Source: Mesorhizobium sp. INR15
GTDB lineage: Bacteria > Pseudomonadota > Alphaproteobacteria > Rhizobiales > Rhizobiaceae
Length of the DNA: 64,000 nt
Direction: 5' to 3'
Assembly (NCBI RefSeq): GCF_015500075.1
Contig: NZ_CP045496.1
Span: 2,056,001 to 2,120,000 of the forward strand
Shown here: positions 47,042 to 55,087 of the stretch, piece after piece
Layout of the letters: each line of letters begins with the position of its first letter
How positions within the stretch are numbered: position 1 is the stretch's first letter
The notes under the pieces: model-generated
Seen by the model: the letters and a program-made list of their open reading frames with translations, nothing else
Told to the model about the DNA's origin: nothing
Database searches by the model: none
Position numbers and translations under genes: made by a program

Positions 47042-47266
47042 ATGCCGTCGAAATCCGCGCCCAAGTCGCCCAAGAAGAGCGCGGCTGTGCGCTCGCTTGA
47101 GCACGAGCGCCGTCACGAGGTAAGCGCGGAAGAGGAACTCGAGGAAGGCCTCGAGGATACGTTCCCCGCCAGCGATCCGGTGTCGATCACCGGAACCGCC
47201 ATTCCCGGCGCTCCGGCAAAACCCGGAAAAGCCAAGGCCGTGCCCGGACGCAAGCGCAAACCCTGA
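47042..47266 (+). CDS. Small protein with DTFPASDPVS motif
   Basis: A 74-aa basic protein. A lysine-rich N-terminus leads to an acidic helix (EEELEEGLE) and the DTFPASDPVSIT motif (about 39-50), seen in many small uncharacterised rhizobial proteins, then a proline/lysine-rich tail. The ATG at 47042 has a GAGGGAG ribosome site at good spacing; the ATG at 47036 is too close. It lies 58 bases after soxG. Confidence 0.72.
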   Translation: MPSKSAPKSPKKSAAVRSLEHERRHEVSAEEELEEGLEDTFPASDPVSITGTAIPGAPAKPGKAKAVPGRKRKP

Positions 47267-47344
47267 TTTTCCGGTGGTCCAGTCAAATCTGGTCTTCTCA
47301 AACCCATCTTGTATGCGCTATTTAAAGCGCTTTGGGAGATGGAA

Positions 47345-48130
47345 ATGACGACAAAAGCGGTTGTCTGGGGCGAAAACGTCCATGAGCAGACCAATGCCGC
47401 CGTGCGCGATCTCTATCCCCTGGGCATGCATGGCACCATCGCGGCTGCACTCAACCAGGACAAGAGCATCGAGGCTACCACCGCCACCTTGCAGGAACCC
47501 GAACATGGTCTGAGCGAAAAGCGCCTTGCCGCGACCGACGTGTTGCTGTGGTGGGGCCATGCCGCCCACGGCGAGGTCAAGGACGAGGTCGTCGAGCGCG
47601 TCCAGAAACGGGTCTGGGAAGGCATGGGGCTGATCGTGCTCCACTCCGGCCACTATTCGAAGATTTTCAAGCGGCTGATGGGCACGCCCTGCTCGCTGAA
47701 ATGGCGCGAGGCCGGCGAGCGCGAGCGTGTCTGGGCGATCAACCGCAGCCACCCGATCGCGCAAGGCATCGGTGAGTGCCTGGAGATCGGCGAGACGGAA
47801 ATGTACGGCGAGCCCTTTGCCGTGCCGGAGCCGCTGGAGACGGTGTTCGTGTCCTGGTACGAGGGCGGCGAGGTTTTCCGCTCTGGCCTGACCTATCAGC
47901 GCGGCGCCGGACGGATCTTCTATTTCTCGCCGGGCCACGAGACCTATCCGATCTACCACAATGAAGGCGTGCAGCAGGTGCTGCGCAACGCAGTGCGCTG
48001 GGCGCACAACCCGGCGCCGGCCTGGTCCGGCATCACCAATGCGCCGAACGTGCCGACCGACACGGCCAAGGAAAAGATCGTCCAGAAGGGCCTGCGCCTG
48101 CATGCCGATGGCGACAAGGGTCTTAGCTGA
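47345..48130 (+). CDS. thuA: ThuA family protein
   Basis: A 261-aa glutamine-amidotransferase-like protein of the ThuA family. It has VVWGENVHEQ at the start, LLWWGHAAHGEV, the LIVLHSGHYSKIFKRLMGT segment, and GRIFYFSPGHETYPIYH near the C-terminus. In Sinorhizobium and Mesorhizobium thuAB are needed for trehalose (and related disaccharide) catabolism through 3-keto intermediates. The ATG at 47345 has a GGGAG ribosome site. It lies 16 bases before thuB. Confidence 0.9.
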   Translation: MTTKAVVWGENVHEQTNAAVRDLYPLGMHGTIAAALNQDKSIEATTATLQEPEHGLSEKRLAATDVLLWWGHAAHGEVKDEVVERVQKRVWEGMGLIVLHSGHYSKIFKRLMGTPCSLKWREAGERERVWAINRSHPIAQGIGECLEIGETEMYGEPFAVPEPLETVFVSWYEGGEVFRSGLTYQRGAGRIFYFSPGHETYPIYHNEGVQQVLRNAVRWAHNPAPAWSGITNAPNVPTDTAKEKIVQKGLRLHADGDKGLS

Positions 48131-48146
48131 TCAGGGGTTGGGGTTG

Positions 48147-49196
48147 ATGCACCGTCTGCTTTTGCTTGGTACCGGCGGCATCGCCGGCCATCATATCGAA
48201 GAGTTCGCCAAGATACCGGGCTGCGACATTGTCGCCTGTGTCGATCAGGTGCCCGGCCGCGCGGCGGCGTTTGCCGCCGCCAACAAGATTGGCCAGTCTT
48301 TCGAGAGCCTGGAAGCGGCGATCGCCTGGGGCCAGTTCGACGCAGCCATCAACGCGACCCCGGATGGCGCGCATAAGGCGACGACGCTGGCGCTGCTTGC
48401 CGCCGGCAAACATGTCTTCTGTGAGAAGCCGCTGGCGCCGAACCACGCCGATGCCTTGGCCATGACCGAAGCCGCCGAAGCGGCGGGCGTCGTCAACATG
48501 GTCAATCTCACCTATCGCAATTCGCCGGCCATCCAGGAGGCACGGCGCCTAGTGCAGGCCGGCGAGATCGGCGAATTGCGCCATGTCGAGGCGAGCTACA
48601 AGCAAAGCTGGCTGGTCAGCAAGTCGTGGGGCGACTGGCGCGTCGAGGACAAATGGCTGTGGCGTCTGTCGAGCAAGCATGGCTCGACCGGCGTGCTGGG
48701 CGATGTCGGCATTCACATCCTGGACTTCGCCACCTATGGCGCGGCCCAGGATATCGTCAGCCTGCATGCCGACCTGGTGACCTTTCCGAAGGCGGCGGGC
48801 GATCGGATCGGTGACTATGTCCTGGACGCCAATGACAGCGTGGCCATTACGGCGCGGCTGAAGTCCGGCTCGCTGGCGACGATCGTGGCAAGCCGCTACA
48901 CGACCGGTCACACCAATGACCTGTCGCTGGCCATGCACGGCACCAAGGGCGCGATCAAGGTCGAGACCGATGGGGGAACATCGCACCTGTCGGCTTGCCT
49001 GGGCAAGGATGTCGACCTGCAGCGCTGGCGCACGCTGGTAACGCCGGAGGTCAAGCGCAATGCCCGGCGTTTCGCCGATGCGTTGGATACCGGCCAGAAC
49101 GGTGATCCTTCCTTCCGGCGCGCCGCTGACATTCAGAAGCTGATCGATGCCGCCTTCGAGAGCTCAGCGGTCAAACTGCCGGTCTCGATAGCCTGA
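48147..49196 (+). CDS. thuB: ThuB-type Gfo/Idh/MocA oxidoreductase
   Basis: A 349-aa NAD(P)-dependent dehydrogenase. The Rossmann motif is GTGGIAG (8-14), the family EKP motif is in CEKPLAP (about residue 93), and GDVGIHILDFATYGA holds the catalytic aspartate/histidine region. Paired with ThuA it should oxidise a disaccharide to its 3-keto form. No trehalose transporter (thuEFGK) is in the window, unlike the better-known Sinorhizobium locus. A terminator follows. Confidence 0.87.
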   Translation: MHRLLLLGTGGIAGHHIEEFAKIPGCDIVACVDQVPGRAAAFAAANKIGQSFESLEAAIAWGQFDAAINATPDGAHKATTLALLAAGKHVFCEKPLAPNHADALAMTEAAEAAGVVNMVNLTYRNSPAIQEARRLVQAGEIGELRHVEASYKQSWLVSKSWGDWRVEDKWLWRLSSKHGSTGVLGDVGIHILDFATYGAAQDIVSLHADLVTFPKAAGDRIGDYVLDANDSVAITARLKSGSLATIVASRYTTGHTNDLSLAMHGTKGAIKVETDGGTSHLSACLGKDVDLQRWRTLVTPEVKRNARRFADALDTGQNGDPSFRRAADIQKLIDAAFESSAVKLPVSIA

Positions 49197-49238
49197 CATC
49201 TGGTCAACAGCGTCGGATTCAAAGGATGGCGCCCACCA

Positions 49239-49276
49239 GGCCGGCTCCACGTGTGCCGGCCAAGGGGGGTGTTTTT
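49239..49276 (+). terminator. Terminator after thuB
   Basis: GGCCGGC (49239-49245) pairs with GCCGGCC (49255-49261) around a 9-base loop, with a T-run at 49272-49276. Confidence 0.6.
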
Positions 49277-49288
49277 CAGCTCGTCGGC

Positions 49289-49537
49289 TTAGAATGCGCT
49301 CGGCACGATCCATGGATTGATGCTGATGCCAAGGCGCGGGCCTTTGCCGGCAGCGGTGTTTTCCGTGGTGCCCTGCTTCTCGAGCGAACCGGTCGAAGCA
49401 CAATCAAGCTTCACATGAGTACGGCTGTCGACGCAGGTCGCGGCCGGAGCCTGCTTGATCTGCTGGTTGGTGTTGGCGGCAAATGCCGAGCCCGAAAGAG
49501 CCAGCACGGCGGCAAGCGTAAGGATTGTCTTTTTCAT
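49289..49537 (-). CDS. DUF680 exported protein
   Basis: An 82-aa protein with a textbook signal peptide (residues 1-20, ending AFA). The short mature part has two cysteines (C35 and C46) and ends in ISINPWIVPSAF. It matches the DUF680 family, described from Mesorhizobium loti, usually small exported proteins present in many copies. The function is unknown. Three GTACATGTAC-type palindromes lie 60-130 bases upstream. Confidence 0.82.
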   Translation of the reverse strand: MKKTILTLAAVLALSGSAFAANTNQQIKQAPAATCVDSRTHVKLDCASTGSLEKQGTTENTAAGKGPRLGISINPWIVPSAF

Positions 49538-49594
49538 CGTCAGTCTCCGTTCTTCAAGGTCGAATTCAATTCGAACTCGCGGTTGAATCTTTTT

Positions 49595-49667
49595 CCGTAC
49601 ATGTACGGTGCGATGTACATATACGAGCGAAGACGGAGAGGTTCAAGTCAGAAAATGTACATGTACG
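49595..49667. promoter_or_regulatory. Three GTACATGTAC-type palindromes upstream of DUF680
   Basis: CCGTACATGTACGG (49595-49608) is a perfect palindrome. A variant TGTACATATACG is centred near 49618, and TGTACATGTACG lies at 49656-49667. All sit in an AT-rich gap between the DUF680 gene and the thioredoxin-fold gene. They look like an operator cluster for a dimeric regulator. Confidence 0.6.
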
Positions 49668-49739
49668 ACAAATTAATTTGAACAGACGATTCGCCGCAAA
49701 GCGGCGAACGCGGTTGTCGTGTGGCTAGCCAGTTTTGAA

Positions 49740-50216
49740 TTACGCCTTTGACTTGATGTAGCTCACCAAACCGGCGACATCGTCAGGAACCAGCCGGCCT
49801 ATCGGCCCGCTGGAATACACGGCGTTGATCACCGAACCGTTTGGCGTCAGAACGAAGCCGGTGGTCTGGAGAAAACTCGGCGTGTCGTTGGTGTAGGCGC
49901 CGGTGGCAGCCGCAATCTGCCCAGCGTCGACGCCATATCCGACGGGAAAACGCAGATGATGCTTAGCTACCAACGCCGTTGTCGTTGCCTCGTCGTCTAC
50001 CGAGAACGCAACGACCTTGATGCCAATATCTGCGAATTTTTCCGACGCTCTTTCAAACGCGGCCAACTGCGTGTTGCAGAACGGGCACCAGGCTCCGCGA
50101 TAGATCAGCACCACGCCGAATTGTCCCGCGAGCGCCTCGGGCAGCTTGATGGTACCCCCGCCGGTGAGCGGAATTTCGAGCTGAGGGAACATCTGGCCGT
50201 TGTGCAGTCGCGTCAT
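49740..50216 (-). CDS. Thioredoxin-fold AhpC/TSA-type redoxin
   Basis: A 158-aa redoxin domain protein. The active site is YRGAWCPFCNTQL (about residues 39-51) with a CxxC pair, more like peroxiredoxin-Q/bacterioferritin-comigratory or thiol-disulfide types than typical 2-Cys AhpC. It has no signal peptide, so it is cytoplasmic. It lies divergent from a TetR regulator with two matching palindromes between them, so the regulator probably controls it. Confidence 0.87.
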   Translation of the reverse strand: MTRLHNGQMFPQLEIPLTGGGTIKLPEALAGQFGVVLIYRGAWCPFCNTQLAAFERASEKFADIGIKVVAFSVDDEATTTALVAKHHLRFPVGYGVDAGQIAAATGAYTNDTPSFLQTTGFVLTPNGSVINAVYSSGPIGRLVPDDVAGLVSYIKSKA

Positions 50217-50233
50217 GCGGGAATTCCTTTTCG

Positions 50234-50282
50234 TGGACCGACTGGTCCAAAATTGACTGGAAATAATGGACTGTCAAGTCCA
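50234..50282. promoter_or_regulatory. Paired TetR operators between divergent genes
   Basis: TGGACCGACTGGTCCA (50234-50249) and TGGACTGTCAAGTCCA (50267-50282) share the pattern TGGAC(C/T)-N4-(G/A)GTCCA, with centres 33 bases apart. They lie between the redoxin gene (minus) and the TetR gene (plus), as expected for an autorepressing TetR protein. Confidence 0.75.
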
Positions 50283-50323
50283 TCTTGTGTTATCGGGAGC
50301 CCAATGACGGCGGCTGAGGAAAG

Positions 50324-50947
50324 ATGATTGCGATGGACCGGACCGCGACGCGGCCATTGACCGCCAAGGGCGCCGCCACGCGGGCACGCATCGTGGAAAC
50401 TGCCGCCAATCTCGTCTTTTTCGGCGGCGCCGGCGCCACGAGCCTCGACGACGTCATGGCTGCGTGCGGAGCCAGCAAGTCGCAAATGTATCATTACTTC
50501 GCGGACAGGGAGGGTCTCATCGGCGAAGTGATAAAGCTGCAGACAAGCCGGGTCCTTGCCGGTCAACGTTACTACCTGGAAAGTTTGGACTCCTTGCCAG
50601 CGCTGCGGCGCTGGCGGGATGCGATCGTCGAAATGAACAAGGCTGGCGGAGGGCTCGGCGGCTGTCCGCTCGGGTCGCTGGCGAATGAACTGGCGGATCG
50701 ATCAGAAAACAGCCGGAGCCTGCTTCTTGGCAGCTTCGAGGCTTGGAGCATCGAGATCCAGCGCAGCCTCGAAAGAATGCGGGAGCAAGGCAAAATCGAT
50801 GCGTTGGTGAACACGCATGATCTTGCCACAGCAGCCTTGTGCGCCGTCCAGGGGGGGCTTCTGCTGGCCAAGACCAGCCGCTCCATGCGTCCCCTGGAAA
50901 TCGCGCTAGACATGGCTGTGGCGCATATCGCCCGTCATCTGCTTTAG
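50324..50947 (+). CDS. TetR-family repressor, divergent from the redoxin gene
   Basis: A 207-aa TetR regulator. The helix-turn-helix is ATSLDDVMAACGASKSQMYHYF (about residues 37-58). The C-terminal ligand domain has GGCPLGSLANELAD, typical of the TetR_C_16/LmrA-YxaF-like group. The start at 50324 has a GAGGAAAG site. The gene is autoregulated in all likelihood through the paired palindromes upstream. Confidence 0.9.
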   Translation: MIAMDRTATRPLTAKGAATRARIVETAANLVFFGGAGATSLDDVMAACGASKSQMYHYFADREGLIGEVIKLQTSRVLAGQRYYLESLDSLPALRRWRDAIVEMNKAGGGLGGCPLGSLANELADRSENSRSLLLGSFEAWSIEIQRSLERMREQGKIDALVNTHDLATAALCAVQGGLLLAKTSRSMRPLEIALDMAVAHIARHLL

Positions 50948-50957
50948 ATGAAGCCGT

Positions 50958-51602
50958 TCAGCAGTTGATCGGCTCGGCGGTCAGGGGCGGCACATCCTGC
51001 GTCATCAGGCTGGCCAGCGTGAAATCGCACATGCGTTTGACGAATGCCTGTGGGTCGCCGAACGGGTAGAATGGAAATGTGATCAGAAGTGAGATCGTGC
51101 CGTGCCCGACCGCCCACAGCATGGTGGCGATGGCACGCGGATCGCCCTTGAGCTTGCCGGCCGCGACACAGGCCTCGACCCTGCTGATCAGCACTTTCAT
51201 CGCCGGATTGCCTTCTTCCATGTCCTCGTAGCTTCTGCCTTCCGGCAGTTTGGACTTTTCGGTCATGAAGACGGTGCGGTATTCGTTGGGATTGCCAAGA
51301 CCGAAGGCAGCATATTCCGTCATCACGGCTTGCAGTGCCTCGATAGGATCGTCAGAGGGGTGCTCCTCGATACGGCGGGCGAGTGTCTCGAAAGCGTCTT
51401 CAGCCAGCGCGAAGAGGATGTCCTGCTTGTCGGCGAAATAGGAATAGACCGACATCGGCGCATAGCCGACGCGCTTGGCCAGCTTGCGGATGGTCAGGCC
51501 CTCATAGCCCTCTTCCTGCACAAGCTTGTGCGCCGCATCGACGAGTTCCGAGCGCAGTTCGGCTTTCTGTTTTTCACGGCGCTTCTGGACGCTCAATGGC
51601 AA
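50958..51602 (-). CDS. TetR-family regulator with WHG domain
   Basis: A 214-aa TetR regulator. The DNA-binding domain is LTIRKLAKRVGYAPMSVYSYF (about residues 36-56). The C-terminal WAVGHGTISLL matches the WHG-type ligand domain. It points away from the SDR/APH locus but is on the same strand and directly downstream of it. It may control that acyl-CoA locus; only position supports this. Confidence 0.88.
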   Translation of the reverse strand: MPLSVQKRREKQKAELRSELVDAAHKLVQEEGYEGLTIRKLAKRVGYAPMSVYSYFADKQDILFALAEDAFETLARRIEEHPSDDPIEALQAVMTEYAAFGLGNPNEYRTVFMTEKSKLPEGRSYEDMEEGNPAMKVLISRVEACVAAGKLKGDPRAIATMLWAVGHGTISLLITFPFYPFGDPQAFVKRMCDFTLASLMTQDVPPLTAEPINC

Positions 51603-51718
51603 TGTCGCTTGCCTTTGTCTGGTGATGGGCTGGCTAAATTATATACGCTGTACGAAAACGAACAAGAGCGCGGTTGGTTGCATCCTGTTGTTTGACCACG
51701 ATCTTTTCGCCAATTTGC

Positions 51719-51817
51719 CTAGAGCCTGTTCCATCCCGACAGAATCGGGATGGGGCTCTAGCTATTTGTCTGAGCATGATCTCTCCGAAAACCGGTACCC
51801 ACTTTTCGGGATCATGC
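51719..51817. repeat. Rhizobial intergenic palindromic repeat (two hairpins)
   Basis: Two hairpin units. The first (51719-51761) has outer arms CTAGAGC/GCTCTAG and inner arms around CCATCCCGA. The second (51774-51817) has outer arms GCATGATC/GATCATGC and inner CCGAAAA/TTTTCGG around a CCGGTACC core. The GCATGATC...CCGAAAA...TTTTCGG form is familiar as a multicopy intergenic repeat in rhizobial genomes. It sits at the 3' end of the SDR gene. Confidence 0.75.
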
Positions 51818-51818
51818 C

Positions 51819-52598
51819 CTAGATGGCGCCGATGCCGCCGTCGATGGCCAGCGTATGGCCGGTCATGAACGAGTTGGCCGGGTCGGCGGCAAACAGGATG
51901 GCGGTGGTGATCTCGTCGACTTCCGCCACCCGCTTCATCGGCACGCCGCGCGTCAGCTCGGCCAGCGCGTCGGCCTCCGGAGCGCCGGAGACGCGAACGA
52001 ACCCATCCACCATCGCCGTTCGCGTATGGGCCGGACAGATGGCATTGATGCGCACGCCCTTGGTGGCGTATTCCGCCGCCGCCGATTTGGTCAAGCCGAC
52101 AACGCCATGCTTGGCGGCGGCATAGACCGACAGTTTTGGCGCGCCGACCAGCCCGGCAACCGAGGCGATGTTGACGATGGCGCCGCCTTTGCCATTTGCC
52201 TTGAACTGCCGCTCCATCTGGGGGATCTGATGCTTCATGGCGTAGAAGACGCCAAGCAGATCGACCTCGAGGACACGGCGTGCCTCGTCCGAAGAGACTT
52301 GCGGCAAACGGGCGAAGCCGTGGACAATGCCGGCATTGTTGATCGCGACATCCAGCCGGCCGAACCTTTCGACAGCCAGCGCCACCAGGGCTTCGGACAG
52401 GGCCTCGTCAGCGATGTTGCCGGCCAGGATCGCGGTCTCGGTGTCGAGGGTTTCAGCAAGCTTGGCCAGCGTCGTCTCGTCCAAATCCGAAAGGATCAGC
52501 CGCGCTCCTTCGGCGGCGAAGCCCCTGGCGGCACCTCGGCCGAGGCCGCCTGCAGCGCCCGATATCAGCACCGTGGCTCCGTCAAAGCGACGCATCAT
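51819..52598 (-). CDS. SDR-family dehydrogenase of the acyl-CoA locus
   Basis: A 259-aa classical SDR. The cofactor motif is SGAAGGLGRG (13-22), NNAG (87-90) and catalytic YAAAK (159-163); it ends in AIDGGIGAI. The second-strand aspartate (LSDLD) suggests NAD(H) use. It overlaps the kinase gene by 4 bases, so it is the last gene of a kinase/MaoC/SDR operon. It may reduce an oxo group or oxidise a hydroxyacyl-CoA. Confidence 0.88.
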   Translation of the reverse strand: MMRRFDGATVLISGAAGGLGRGAARGFAAEGARLILSDLDETTLAKLAETLDTETAILAGNIADEALSEALVALAVERFGRLDVAINNAGIVHGFARLPQVSSDEARRVLEVDLLGVFYAMKHQIPQMERQFKANGKGGAIVNIASVAGLVGAPKLSVYAAAKHGVVGLTKSAAAEYATKGVRINAICPAHTRTAMVDGFVRVSGAPEADALAELTRGVPMKRVAEVDEITTAILFAADPANSFMTGHTLAIDGGIGAI

Positions 52599-53629
52599 GC
52601 CTCCTTGTCGATCAGTTTCACGGCCAGGTGTGAAAGCAGCTTCACCGCCTCGCCATAGGTCCTGGCCTTCTCCGGGTTGGAAGCGTTGCCGTCCAATGCG
52701 CGCTTGAAGACGCCCTGGCAGATCGCGGCCAGCCGAAAGAAGGAAAAGGCCAGGAAGAAGTTCCAGTTGCCGATGCCGTCCAGTCCGCGCCGCCGGCAAT
52801 AGGCGGCGACATAATCCGCTTCGGACTGCAGGCCGAGCGCGAAACGGTCGACGCCACCAAGGCCGCGAAAGCCGGAGGCGTGCGGCAGGCGCCATTGCAT
52901 GCATTGATAGGCGATGTCGGCGAAGGGGTGGCCAAGCGTCGACAGTTCCCAGTCGAGCACCGCCAGCACCTTTGGCTGGTCCGGCGCGAAGATCAGATTG
53001 TCCAGCCGGTAGTCGCCATGCACCAGGGAGACGCAGCCGTCGTCAGGGGGCATGTGAGCTTCCAGCCAGGCGATCAGCCGATCCATGTCGGCGACAGGTT
53101 CGGTCTCCGAGGCGCGGTACTGGCTGGTCCAGCGCGCCAGTTGCCGCTCGAAATAGCTGCCTGGCCGTCCGAAATCGCCAAGTCCTGCAGCCTCGACATC
53201 GACATCGTGCAAGGCCGCCAGCGTGGCGTTCATCGCATCGTAGATCGCGGCCCGCTCATCGTTGCCGGAGGCTTCGGGCAAGGCCGGGTCCCAGAAGATT
53301 CGGCCGTCGATGAAGCCCATGACATAGAACATCCGGCCGATAGGCGAGGCCTCGTCCGAGAGATGCAGCATCTCGGGCACCGGCACGGCGGTGCCGGACA
53401 GCGCCTTCATGGCCCTGAATTCGCGGTCGACCTGATGCGCGGATTTCAGCAACTGCCCCGGCGGCTTGGCGCGCAGCACGTAGCGGCCGCTTTGAGCGGT
53501 CAAAAGGTAGGTCGGGTTCGACTGCCCGGACTTGAATTTTTCGATCGAATGAAGCCCGGAAAACCCGGGGACTTCCGCGTCGAGATAAGGCGCAAGTGCT
53601 GCCTGATCGAGCGCGTTCGGATCGCTCAT
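52595..53629 (-). CDS. APH-type phosphotransferase (ACAD10/11 kinase-like)
   Basis: A 344-aa kinase-fold protein. It has LRAKPPGQLLKSAHQVDREF (ATP lysine region, about 52-71), the catalytic HGDYRLDN (about 202-209) and metal-binding VLDWELSTLG (about 222-231). These are the features of the kinase domain of mammalian ACAD10/ACAD11 and of bacterial LvaA, which phosphorylate 4-hydroxyacyl-CoAs. It is not an antibiotic resistance gene by this signature. An ACAD10/11-type dehydrogenase lies 1.5 kb away. Confidence 0.9.
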   Translation of the reverse strand: MSDPNALDQAALAPYLDAEVPGFSGLHSIEKFKSGQSNPTYLLTAQSGRYVLRAKPPGQLLKSAHQVDREFRAMKALSGTAVPVPEMLHLSDEASPIGRMFYVMGFIDGRIFWDPALPEASGNDERAAIYDAMNATLAALHDVDVEAAGLGDFGRPGSYFERQLARWTSQYRASETEPVADMDRLIAWLEAHMPPDDGCVSLVHGDYRLDNLIFAPDQPKVLAVLDWELSTLGHPFADIAYQCMQWRLPHASGFRGLGGVDRFALGLQSEADYVAAYCRRRGLDGIGNWNFFLAFSFFRLAAICQGVFKRALDGNASNPEKARTYGEAVKLLSHLAVKLIDKEA

Positions 53630-54105
53630 GCGGTTTCGGGCTGCCGCTCGATCAGGGTCAGGGTCAGCCAGCGTGCGGTCAGGGCCGGCTTCTTCGAGCC
53701 TTCGATCTCGATCGTCACGTCATGCGCCGTCTGCACCCAGCCCGACGGCCTGACCTTGACGTCGGCCAGCACGAACCGGGTGCGGATGCGCGCGCCGGTC
53801 TTCACCGGCGCCAGGAAACGCAGGGAATCGAAGCCATGGTTGACGCCCATCTTGCTGTTTTCCAGCGGCGGCATGGTCTCGAAGGTCATCGCCGACAGCA
53901 GCGACAGCGACAGGAAGCCGTGCGCGATGGTGCCGCCGAACGGCGTTTCGCGCGTGGCGCGCTCTGGGTCACAATGGATGAACTGGTGATCGTCCGTGGC
54001 GTCGGCGAACTGGTCGATCATGCGCTGCGTGACCACGCGCCATGGCGATACACCGACTTCCTTGCCGACATTGGCCAGAAGCACATCGAGACTGATCGGT
54101 TCCAC
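53626..54105 (-). CDS. MaoC-family acyl-CoA hydratase
   Basis: A 159-aa hot-dog fold protein with the R-hydratase motif FADATDDHQFIHCDPERA (about residues 31-48), carrying the catalytic aspartate and histidine, and GFLSLSLLSAM. It hydrates 2-enoyl-CoA. The GTG at 54105 has a GGAGG ribosome site 7 bases upstream and was chosen over the ATG at 54147. It overlaps the kinase gene by 4 bases. Confidence 0.9.
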   Translation of the reverse strand: MEPISLDVLLANVGKEVGVSPWRVVTQRMIDQFADATDDHQFIHCDPERATRETPFGGTIAHGFLSLSLLSAMTFETMPPLENSKMGVNHGFDSLRFLAPVKTGARIRTRFVLADVKVRPSGWVQTAHDVTIEIEGSKKPALTARWLTLTLIERQPETA

Positions 54106-54148
54106 GCTCTGTCCTCCACTCCACACGCCGGCTCTGCGGCCGGGCATG

Positions 54149-54964
54149 TCATTCCTTGAACAGCGTCAGCCCATGCTGCACCGACTGTCCGCCGTCAATC
54201 GGCAGGATGGCGCCGGTGACATAGCTGCCTGCACGGCTGCACAAATAGAGCGTTGCGCCGGCAATGTCATCTGGCGTGCCGATGCGGCCGATCGGAACAT
54301 GGCCGCCGATATGCTTTGCCTGCTCGTCGGTACCGGTGGCGAATGCCGTCATCCGGCTTTGAAAGGGCCCGGGAGCGAAAGCGTTGACGGTGATGCGGCG
54401 GCCGGCGAACTCGAGCGCCAGGGTCCGCGTCAGGTGGTGAACGGCGGCTTTCGAAGCGGTGTAGGAATAGGCGTCGTCGGCCAGCGGCTGCGTGCCCATC
54501 ACTGAACCGAGATTGATAACCCGCGCCGGATCGCTGTCGCTGGCGGCGGCGTCGAGCAGCGGCAGCAGTTCGCGGGTGAGATGGAAGACCGCCGTGACAT
54601 TGACGCCCAGCACCTTGGCCCAGGCGGAATAGGGAAAACTCTCCAGAGGCGCGCCCCAGGAGACGCCGGCGTTGTTGATGAGAATGTCCAGTTTCGCGGT
54701 CCGGGCCTTGACCTCTGCCACCAATGCCGCGATGCCAGCCTCGCTGGAGACATCGCCAGCAAAGCCCTCGGCGCTGCCGGAGGCGCCAAGCCCGTTCAAC
54801 TCGCCGGCGACCTTGACGCAGTCCTCGCCCTTGCGCGAAGCGATCATCGCCTTGGCGCCAGCCTTCACCAGGGCGGTCGCCGCCATGCGGCCGATGCCGG
54901 TTGCCGCGCCGGTCACCAGCGCGGTCTTGCCGGCCACGGAAAACAGTTCGTCCAGATAGCTCAT
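54149..54964 (-). CDS. SDR-family oxidoreductase, first gene of the acyl-CoA operon
   Basis: A 271-aa SDR: TGAATGIGR (19-27), NNAG and the catalytic YTASK; it ends in LPIDGGQSVQHGLTLFKE. The arginine/lysine after strand 2 (ASRKGEDC) suggests NADP(H). It heads the minus-strand operon SDR-MaoC-kinase-SDR and is divergent from the acyl-CoA dehydrogenase gene with a 123-base gap. Confidence 0.87.
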   Translation of the reverse strand: MSYLDELFSVAGKTALVTGAATGIGRMAATALVKAGAKAMIASRKGEDCVKVAGELNGLGASGSAEGFAGDVSSEAGIAALVAEVKARTAKLDILINNAGVSWGAPLESFPYSAWAKVLGVNVTAVFHLTRELLPLLDAAASDSDPARVINLGSVMGTQPLADDAYSYTASKAAVHHLTRTLALEFAGRRITVNAFAPGPFQSRMTAFATGTDEQAKHIGGHVPIGRIGTPDDIAGATLYLCSRAGSYVTGAILPIDGGQSVQHGLTLFKE

Positions 54965-55087
54965 CGCAATTCCCCAGCGCTCTGCCTTGGCATGCGGGCA
55001 AAAGAGTTCGCGTTGACAAGGCTATCCGAAGTACGGTCATCCTTGCCACCGACAAAATGCCTGGCGCGCATGAAGGGCTAGCGACCG

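Noticed and set aside
52595..53629. Aminoglycoside resistance kinase
   Set aside because: The kinase fold is shared, but the sequence and neighbours fit the ACAD10/11-associated subgroup.
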